64,000 bases of DNA from Acidobacteriota bacterium (GTDB taxonomy: Bacteria > Acidobacteriota > Terriglobia > Terriglobales > Acidobacteriaceae). Positions 58,369 to 64,000 of this stretch are shown here, one piece after another. Positions within the stretch are counted from its first letter, which is position 1; each line of letters starts with the position of its first letter. The position numbers were made by a program, and so were the translations under genes. Location of the stretch: positions 47,565 through 111,564 of the forward strand of contig QIBA01000035.1 of assembly GCA_003225175.1 (NCBI GenBank), read 5' to 3'. The notes below the pieces were generated by a model. The model searched no databases. It saw nothing but the letters and a program-made list of their open reading frames with translations, and was not told the origin of the DNA.

Positions 58369-59259
58369 TTATTGCTGCAGTCCTTCAGGCGTGAAAATCA
58401 GCTCTTTCACCTGCTTCGGCCCGCCGTCGATATTTACCGATCTGCCGTTGAACGAAACCTCCACACCAGCCACATTTCCGACGCGCAGGCGAACTTTTTT
58501 GTTCGCGCGAATGGTGCGACTCTTCTGTGCGTTGAGGATTCCCTGCCCCAGACTCTTGCCATCGGCCGAAACTGAAAGCCATGAGTCCTCAAGCGCGGTC
58601 ACCTGCAGAAGAATCGCCGAGTTAGACGCTCGTGCAGCTGCGGCTTCTGTTGAGTTCGTTGTTTTGGTCTGAACTGTATTTAGCTTCTCCGGGGAAGAAT
58701 CAGCCCGGGATGGATGACCCTTCGCCTGATTCGGCTCGGAATCAACATTCGACGGCACTGCAGGTTTCGAAATGGGACTTGAGGCGGGAGATAATGGCTG
58801 CTGCCGGGCTTCGGACGACGAGGAGGCAACCTGCTGCACCTCAGGCTGAGAGGCTGCGCTGCTTTCGCCTCTGACGCTCAGATAACGTTTCACTGAGTAT
58901 CCAAGCGCCACGACGGCCAAGAGCACGATGGCAGCCATCAGTAGCATCTGATTGGAAGATGTCGCAGGTTCTTCAGGCTGCGATTCTGGTTGGAGTTCCA
59001 CCAGTGGCCCTTTCGCGGACTGATGCTCGCGCCAAGCCTGATCAAAGTCGGCTACAGCTTGCTCTTCATCCAGGCCAAGGAAGCGAGAGTAAGCCTGAAC
59101 GAAACCCTTATTGAAAATTCCACCAGGGAGCTTGTCGAAATCTTCTTCTTCCAGTGCCCGCAGCGACCGCGTGCCGATCTTAGTCGACTCCGAGATTTCC
59201 TCAAGAGAGACATCCCGCATCTCCCTCTCCCGGCGCATCTTTTCGCCAAAGCCACTCAC
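58369..59259 (-). CDS. RodZ-like protein (Cro/XRE helix-turn-helix, TM, DUF4115)
   Basis: 296 residues. The N-terminus is an XRE-type HTH (MRREREMRDVSLEEISEST, then TRSLRALEEEDFDKLPGGIF, GFVQAYSRFLGLD), as in RodZ, which there binds MreB, not DNA. One membrane helix lies at about 105-123 (MLLMAAIVLLAVVALGYSV). A Ser/Pro-rich linker follows, then a C-terminal beta domain of the DUF4115 type (LLQVTALEDSWLSVSADGKS, RLRVGNVAGVEVSFNGR). It likely supports rod shape and wall elongation. metK follows in the same direction but has its own promoter. Confidence 0.85.
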   Translation of the reverse strand: MSGFGEKMRREREMRDVSLEEISESTKIGTRSLRALEEEDFDKLPGGIFNKGFVQAYSRFLGLDEEQAVADFDQAWREHQSAKGPLVELQPESQPEEPATSSNQMLLMAAIVLLAVVALGYSVKRYLSVRGESSAASQPEVQQVASSSSEARQQPLSPASSPISKPAVPSNVDSEPNQAKGHPSRADSSPEKLNTVQTKTTNSTEAAAARASNSAILLQVTALEDSWLSVSADGKSLGQGILNAQKSRTIRANKKVRLRVGNVAGVEVSFNGRSVNIDGGPKQVKELIFTPEGLQQ

Positions 59260-59439
59260 GCTATTTCGTTATACACCCGGGCTTGTGGCATAGCCTCATA
59301 ACGCAGCAAAATCATAGGGTTGCACCACGAATGGGGCAATCTGGCCGCGAAAGTAATGTTTACTTTTCATGTAATGCGGGGTATATCTCTTTTTGAGTCT
59401 AGGGGATAATGAGCATTATCTGAAGTAGGAGAAGGCTGA

Positions 59440-60549
59440 ATGGGGTTTGGGTCGCTTTCCCCAAGTCGCTCCCAATTTGGGTCATCTTTGAACTCGATGA
59501 GTGAGGCCACCGGTACCGACCGCAAACGGCAGATGGAAGAGATCAGTATCTTCCATGATGTCGCCAAAGCCCTCACGTCTTCTCTCAATCTGGACTCAAT
59601 TCTGCAGACCATCATGGAAAAGATGGCCGTCTTCTTCCGCCCAGACACTTGGTCGCTACTGATGGTCGACGAGCAGAAAGACGAACTCTATTTTGCCATC
59701 GCCGTCGGTGACGCTGCTGACGCACTTAAGAGCATCCGCCTGAAAGTCGGAGAAGGCATCGCCGGCTGGGTTGCCAAGCATGGCGAGTCTCTCCTTGTTC
59801 CTGACGTCTACAACGATCCTCGCTTTGCCAAGCGTATCGACGAAATGACGAAGTGGCAGACGCGCTCGATCATCTGCGTCCCACTCAAGTCGAAGCATCG
59901 GGTCCTCGGCGTGATCCAGCTGATCAACTGCGCCATGGAGAGCTTCTCGGACAACGAGATGTTCTTCCTGCACGCGCTCTGTGACTACGCTGCCATTGCC
60001 ATTGAGAACGCCCGCGCCGTTGAAAAAATCCAGGAACTCACGATCACCGACGATTGCACCGGCCTGTACAACGCTCGGCATTTGTACAAAACCCTCGAAG
60101 CCGAGGTCTACCGGTCCCATCGTTTCAACTACGAGTTCAGCGTTATCTTCATTGACCTTGACCACTTTAAACAGGTCAATGACACGCATGGACACCTTGT
60201 GGGAAGCAAGCTGCTGAACGAGATCGGATTCATGATCAAGTCGCATCTGCGACTTATTGATTATGCCTTCCGCTACGGAGGCGACGAATTCGTCGTCCTT
60301 CTTCCCCAAACGGGAAAGGATTCGGCTCTCGTCGTAGCTCGGCGGCTTCGCGATGTAATGCGAAATGCGCAATTCCTCGAGGAAGAGGGCCTAAACCTGA
60401 CTTGCCGCGCCAGCATGGGAGTTGCGACTTATCCAGAAGATGCCAAGAGCGCCCACGAAATCATCCGTCAAGCCGACGAGATGATGTACATGGTCAAGAA
60501 CTCCACCCGCGACAACATCGCCATCGCCCAGCAGGGAATGCTGCAGTAA
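59440..60549 (+). CDS. GAF-GGDEF diguanylate cyclase
   Basis: 369 residues, cytoplasmic. A GAF domain at about 45-195 (SLNLDSILQTIMEKMAVFF, GEGIAGWVAKHGESLLV, VLGVIQLINCA) senses a ligand. The GGDEF domain at about 205-365 makes c-di-GMP from two GTP: the active motif is intact at 280-284 (RYGGDEFVVLLP), with IDLDHFKQVNDTHGHLVG for metal and substrate. An inhibitory I-site RxxD (R271-L-I-D274) stands exactly five residues ahead. So it should be active and product-inhibited. Start ATG at 59440 has AGGAG upstream. Two PilZ proteins in this window could be receptors. Confidence 0.93.
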   Translation: MGFGSLSPSRSQFGSSLNSMSEATGTDRKRQMEEISIFHDVAKALTSSLNLDSILQTIMEKMAVFFRPDTWSLLMVDEQKDELYFAIAVGDAADALKSIRLKVGEGIAGWVAKHGESLLVPDVYNDPRFAKRIDEMTKWQTRSIICVPLKSKHRVLGVIQLINCAMESFSDNEMFFLHALCDYAAIAIENARAVEKIQELTITDDCTGLYNARHLYKTLEAEVYRSHRFNYEFSVIFIDLDHFKQVNDTHGHLVGSKLLNEIGFMIKSHLRLIDYAFRYGGDEFVVLLPQTGKDSALVVARRLRDVMRNAQFLEEEGLNLTCRASMGVATYPEDAKSAHEIIRQADEMMYMVKNSTRDNIAIAQQGMLQ

Positions 60550-60563
60550 CACCAAGAAACTTT

Positions 60564-60585
60564 GAACACCGAGGGCACGGAGGCC
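60564..60585. repeat. GGCCTYCGYGCCCTYSGTGTTC intergenic element, copy 2 (reverse)
   Basis: GAACACCGAGGGCACGGAGG-CC on the plus strand is the reverse form of the element at 46523-46544. It lies 15 bases after the cyclase stop. The rest of the gap to 60756 shows no gene. Confidence 0.45.
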
Positions 60586-60756
60586 ACTGAGGGGCTTGTG
60601 GTGTGTCATCCGAACCGACACCCTTTTGGGCGGTGAAGACTCCCTATCTACTGCTAAAGCTACTGTTGCGTGGGTGCAGTATTGCGTCCGGCGTCAAAAT
60701 GTAATGTATGGAGCAAAACCTCCATTCCCTCAGTGATCTCCCTGTTCAGGTTGGGT

Positions 60757-61743
60757 TTACTTCGGCCTAGAACTTAAAACGGGACTGGCATCTGTAGCTG
60801 TCGGCTTTTCCTTTACAGGCTGAGGTGTCCACGCAGTTGCGTTGGCTGGCGCATTGGGGTTGACGCCAAAATCCCACACAAACATATTGATCGTCTTCGG
60901 ATCGAGCATCTCAACGAGCGCATACTCCCCTGGAGCCAGAGGACGTTCTGGGGTCAGCTTTACCCATTCGCCGTTACTCACGACTTCCGCCGTGGCGGGA
61001 ACAATGTCTTCCTGATTTGAAACCTTGCCGAGCAGGGAAATCTTCACGTTACTAACGACGCGAGTGCCCTTCTTCGGCTGTACGCGGACGATCTTGAACC
61101 GATCCGGCCGATTCAGCTCCGGCGACGGCTGATTAGTCTTCTCGTCGGAGTTCGAGGTTGTCACATCCACATAGATGGCCGGCGAACTCTCGTGCGACTG
61201 GACGCGCGCGCTTGCACCCTTGAGTTCAATGCTTTCCTTCGACCCCGTGGGAATCGGGTTGATGATTCCGCGCATGATGTTCTTGCCTATCTGCTTGTTG
61301 AGTTCTCCGCCGTTCTGCACCACCTCGACCAGCTGCGCCTGGCCGCGATAATGATCAAGCAGGAAGACGCCGCCACTGTCCGGAAGCCACAATCCGGGCG
61401 CGACCAGCGGACGCGCCGCCTCTGCCTTCTCGCGCTCTGCTTTCTCCTCCGCGTCGGCTTGCTTCATCTCCTCGGCACTGACGTTCGGATTGAGACCACG
61501 CGGATTTTCCTTGTTGAACTTGTTCGTGGCATCCCAATCGACAAGGCTGTACGGAACCTCTTCCCAGTCGTAGCGCTCAGCGCTGTAGAAGTGAACCCGA
61601 TCGCGCTGGATCTCCCACTTCGTGGCCAGCTGATACGAACCATCTTTCAGAACCAGACGCTTGGCATGCTCCTGCGCGTGCAGAGTCGCCGGCAGGATCA
61701 GCGCAAGCCCAATGCCGAGTGCCGTAATGAAAGCCTTGCGCAT
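60757..61743 (-). CDS. Exported protein of unknown function
   Basis: 328 residues with a signal peptide (MRKAFITALGIGLALILPA). The start of the mature part reads RLVLKDGSYQLATKWEIQ and VHFYSAERYDWEEVPYSLVD, a beta pattern seen in several acidobacterial exported proteins; then a charged helix (SAEEMKQADAEEKAEREKAE), a beta-rich body (LWLPDSGGVFLLDHYRGQAQ) and PGEYALVEMLDP near the end. I do not recognise the family. Start chosen at ATG 61743 because it begins the signal peptide. Confidence 0.6.
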   Translation of the reverse strand: MRKAFITALGIGLALILPATLHAQEHAKRLVLKDGSYQLATKWEIQRDRVHFYSAERYDWEEVPYSLVDWDATNKFNKENPRGLNPNVSAEEMKQADAEEKAEREKAEAARPLVAPGLWLPDSGGVFLLDHYRGQAQLVEVVQNGGELNKQIGKNIMRGIINPIPTGSKESIELKGASARVQSHESSPAIYVDVTTSNSDEKTNQPSPELNRPDRFKIVRVQPKKGTRVVSNVKISLLGKVSNQEDIVPATAEVVSNGEWVKLTPERPLAPGEYALVEMLDPKTINMFVWDFGVNPNAPANATAWTPQPVKEKPTATDASPVLSSRPK

Positions 61744-61813
61744 ATTAGTAAAGACGAAGTTAGGGGCTATAAGCATCTAACCCAAATCTGCCCCAGGTGT
61801 TTCTGCGTTCCAG

Positions 61814-61843
61814 GGTAGAGACGCAGCATGCTGCGTCTCTACC
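61814..61843. repeat. Perfect 30-bp palindrome (REP-like), copy 2
   Basis: Identical over all 30 bases to the palindrome at 16954-16983. It starts six bases after the Ig-repeat gene's stop side (the gene ends at 61849 on the minus strand) and upstream of the exported protein gene. As at the first site, it is next to a 3' end. Confidence 0.85.
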
Positions 61844-61848
61844 ACACG

Positions 61849-63822
61849 TCAAAACTGGCAGTCCGAGCACTGTCTTTCCGCGGTTCCCGAAAACACAGTG
61901 TTTGGATCCGCTGAGAGCATTATGAACTTGTCAGGACTCACGAAATAGAAAGCGTAGTTCGCCGAAGCCGAAGTACTCGTAAACGAGGCGCGACCGTTCG
62001 TCCCAGCGGTCAGATTTCCGGTGAGTGTTCGCGATATCTGCGCGGTCCCACTGTTGACGTCCTCCATACCGGACAAAGAAGTGCCCAGGCCAGCAATGGT
62101 GAGTTGACCATCGATGGCCTGCAACACACTCCCCGCAGAGTTGACTCCCGCCGTAGCGAACGCATATCCACCCGTTACCAATTGAAATCCAGTCTGTTGC
62201 CGGAACAGCTGCCCAGTGGCTACGAAGCTTGGGTCAATCTGTAGGATTACTCCTTGCTTCTGCGAAGCCAGCCACACGATGAAATTCGATGAACCGGTCC
62301 CAATTTGGCCTCTTCCGCTTGCCGCCACACTATAGCTTGCTCCACTAGAAAATGCAGTATTTGTGGTCATTGCTCCGCCGTTGTTCGCATCTACAACCCC
62401 GCCACTGAATTGACCAGTCGCGGCATTCGTATCGAAGCGCGAGGCCAGAGCGTACGGCTTGTTCCCAGAGACGGCCGAACCATTCGCAAAAAATGCGCTT
62501 GACCCAAGAGAAGCATTACTGAACTGCCCGGTCGATTGCGCAAATGCGGTTCCAGCGATTCGTAGTCCTGAGACATCCAAATTCATCATCACGAGCGTAG
62601 ATCCGTCGATGATGTAGTACACGAACTGCGCGCTGTTTAGAGTTGCCGTGCCCCTCCCTCCCGCTGGTACCGTAAAGGATCCCACAATTCCCGTTCCCGA
62701 TACGGGACCTCCGCTAGCGGTATTCACATCCTCCGTTCCCGTTACAGTCGCACCGCTGAATGTAAGCTGACCGACTGCCGCCGCCGGCCCTGCGTTGTCA
62801 CCCGACATGCCGAAGACGAATGGCCCGCTCACGCCGCCGGTAACCGCCGCTGGATCTTGCAAACGAATGAATCCGGAGGTCACCGCCGTAGAGTCGAAGG
62901 CAATCACCTGCCCGCGCGCACTCGAAGTAAGAGCAAATGAAAAAGTATGCGAGCTAGAGGCGTCGGTAAGCGTCATCGTGCCGCGTCCATCAGCGCCTAC
63001 GGAATACGTTCCCGTTAGGGGAACACCGGTAGAGGGACCAGCGCCAGAATTGCCGTCGCTCACGCCAGCTGTGATGTGTCCAGCCCCATCCGCCTGAAGC
63101 GTGCCGCCTCGATACGCGAACCCTGAGCCTGAGCTGTTATCCCCCTGGCTCACGAAAAATACATAAGTGCCGTTCAGGCTCGCGTTGCCGAATTGCAGGG
63201 TAACCGGAGCCGATGCCGAAAAGGCCGTGTTTGCCTGCGACGTAGCCGTGACCGTTATCGCAGATTTGGGAGGTGAAGCGGGCGCAGTGTACAAACCAGT
63301 TGCGTCAATAGTTCCGTGAATGGCATCGCCGCCCTGCACGCCGCTGACGCTCCAATTGACCGCATTATTTGTGCTTCCGGTCACTGTCACCGTCGGAGTG
63401 AATTGCTGCGGCGCGCCGGCCATAACCGTAGCGCTGGTTGGACTGATTGTGATTGTAACCGCGGGAGCTGTGAGCGTTACGACCGCAACGGCGGTCTTGG
63501 TAGTATCCGCCTGCGCAACCGCGCTTACTGCGACGGTAATTGTGGTCGGCAGCACCGCTGGCGCCGTGTACAGCCCGGTTGTGCTGATCGTACCGTTTGT
63601 CGCGTCTCCACCTGTCGCGCCGTTGACTTGCCAAGTCACCGCCGTGTTGGTAGAGCCGGTGACTGTGGCCGTAAATTGCTGGGTTGTCGCACCTGCGACG
63701 CTCGCTGTTGTTGGCGAGATCGTTATTGCCACTCCGGCGGTGGTGGTACTTTTATTTCCCCCGCATCCAGCCCAGATCAGTGCAGTCAAAATCAGTAAGA
63801 GAAGAAGAACTCGTTTCGGCAA
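61849..63822 (-). CDS. Surface lipoprotein with two Ig-like repeats and beta-rich repeats
   Basis: 657 residues. Signal peptide with the lipobox LIWAGC, then GGNKSTTT. Two Ig-like (BIg-2 type) repeats of about 85 residues follow (VAITISPTTASVAGATTQQF and VTITISPTSATVMAGAPQQF, each ending in GLYTAPA). Then come about four beta units with a common pattern (NASLNGTYVFFVSQGDN, GRGTMTL; later SGRGQIGTGSSNFIVWL). The sequence is rich in Gly, Ser, Thr and Ala and ends RQCSDCQF. Similar proteins in Acidobacteriota are thought to be surface adhesins, but the role is unproven. Start is a TTG at 63822. Confidence 0.78.
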   Translation of the reverse strand: MPKRVLLLLLILTALIWAGCGGNKSTTTAGVAITISPTTASVAGATTQQFTATVTGSTNTAVTWQVNGATGGDATNGTISTTGLYTAPAVLPTTITVAVSAVAQADTTKTAVAVVTLTAPAVTITISPTSATVMAGAPQQFTPTVTVTGSTNNAVNWSVSGVQGGDAIHGTIDATGLYTAPASPPKSAITVTATSQANTAFSASAPVTLQFGNASLNGTYVFFVSQGDNSSGSGFAYRGGTLQADGAGHITAGVSDGNSGAGPSTGVPLTGTYSVGADGRGTMTLTDASSSHTFSFALTSSARGQVIAFDSTAVTSGFIRLQDPAAVTGGVSGPFVFGMSGDNAGPAAAVGQLTFSGATVTGTEDVNTASGGPVSGTGIVGSFTVPAGGRGTATLNSAQFVYYIIDGSTLVMMNLDVSGLRIAGTAFAQSTGQFSNASLGSSAFFANGSAVSGNKPYALASRFDTNAATGQFSGGVVDANNGGAMTTNTAFSSGASYSVAASGRGQIGTGSSNFIVWLASQKQGVILQIDPSFVATGQLFRQQTGFQLVTGGYAFATAGVNSAGSVLQAIDGQLTIAGLGTSLSGMEDVNSGTAQISRTLTGNLTAGTNGRASFTSTSASANYAFYFVSPDKFIMLSADPNTVFSGTAERQCSDCQF

Positions 63823-64000
63823 AGAATTGACACCCCTATTGAGGTCTATGTATTCGTGGTGTTCGCAGTACGTGAATTGTCCATTGTAAATTGCTGCTCT
63901 CTGGCAGATGTCTCTGCCTCCGAAATGCGAGGAAGAAGTAGACCTGTCATCCTTCTATGAAAACAGGCGTACCTGTCCATAGGGTGGTTGCGGTGGTGAT
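63823..64000. other. Upstream region of the Ig-repeat lipoprotein gene, to window end
   Basis: 178 bases with no gene that I can support. The 5' signals of the lipoprotein gene should be here. A short GTCATCC piece near 63946 resembles the TGTCATYCCGA repeat but is too short to call. Confidence 0.35.

Noticed and set aside
63320..63889. Plus-strand frame of 189 residues at the window end
   Set aside because: It mirrors the Ig-repeat lipoprotein; the valine and alanine-rich product has no domain and no start signal.

Overview
The window reads as a chromosomal segment of an Acidobacteriota bacterium, most likely class Terriglobia. This is inferred from gene families, not from rRNA. The pointers are an orphan duplicated MacB-like permease of the ADOP type (39352-41832), a winged-helix/TolB-like/TPR regulator (27074-28957), a decayed VWFA-related C-terminus (5900-6191), a GC-rich Ig-repeat lipoprotein (61849-63822), PilZ and GGDEF proteins, and many palindromic intergenic repeats. 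There is no rRNA, tRNA, CRISPR array, transposase or phage gene that I can see. Most genes are housekeeping or envelope genes in short operons, and TTG and GTG starts are common.

Layout. 1-2458: minus-strand proS, a small membrane protein and the N-terminus of a class A penicillin-binding protein. 2545-5880: a Tat-exported sugar-oxidation cluster (two TIM-barrel isomerases, one Gfo/Idh/MocA dehydrogenase), followed by a VWFA-like remnant and a TP-repeat glycoside hydrolase lipoprotein. 8208-10833: pyrG-kdsA (CTP and KDO synthesis). 11073-16913: CocE-like hydrolase, ABM-domain protein, aroB-ubiE (shikimate, menaquinone) and nadB. 17025-26958: FHA-GAF-PP2C phosphatase, PP-loop ATPase, a cytochrome c with a displaced start, mscL, PilZ, a frameshifted alcohol dehydrogenase, a BadF-type kinase and a PilZ-GAF-TM-TonB fusion. 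27074-34523: winged-helix/TPR regulator, aspartyl protease, MscS channel with GNAT, methyltransferase and proC. 34768-41832: a hybrid histidine kinase with HPt, a divergent response regulator carrying an RsbW-like ATPase, and the ADOP permease. 41951-54007: two M20 peptidases, SH3/TPR protein, uppP, FAD oxidoreductase, ftsK, HMGL-like lyase and amidohydrolase. 54243-63822: a UDP-sugar dehydrogenase homologue with a ruined active site, ahcY-metK-rodZ, a GAF-GGDEF cyclase and two secreted proteins.

How the genes may work together. One theme is envelope building: PBP, KDO synthase, UppP, RodZ-like, FtsK and UDP-sugar dehydrogenase-like. A second is c-di-GMP signalling: an intact GGDEF cyclase with an I-site, plus two PilZ proteins, one fused to a TonB C-terminal domain. 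A third is phosphorelay and partner-switching: hybrid kinase, REC-HATPase and FHA-GAF-PP2C. A fourth is the methyl cycle: metK-ahcY.

The most unusual items are the PilZ-GAF-TM-TonB fusion, the UGD-fold protein lacking its catalytic residues, the REC-HATPase divergent from the hybrid kinase, a short leader reading frame with a strong terminator before proC, and several families of palindromic intergenic repeats. One of these families includes a perfect 30-bp palindrome present identically at two sites about 45 kb apart. I see no clear new defence or mobile system.
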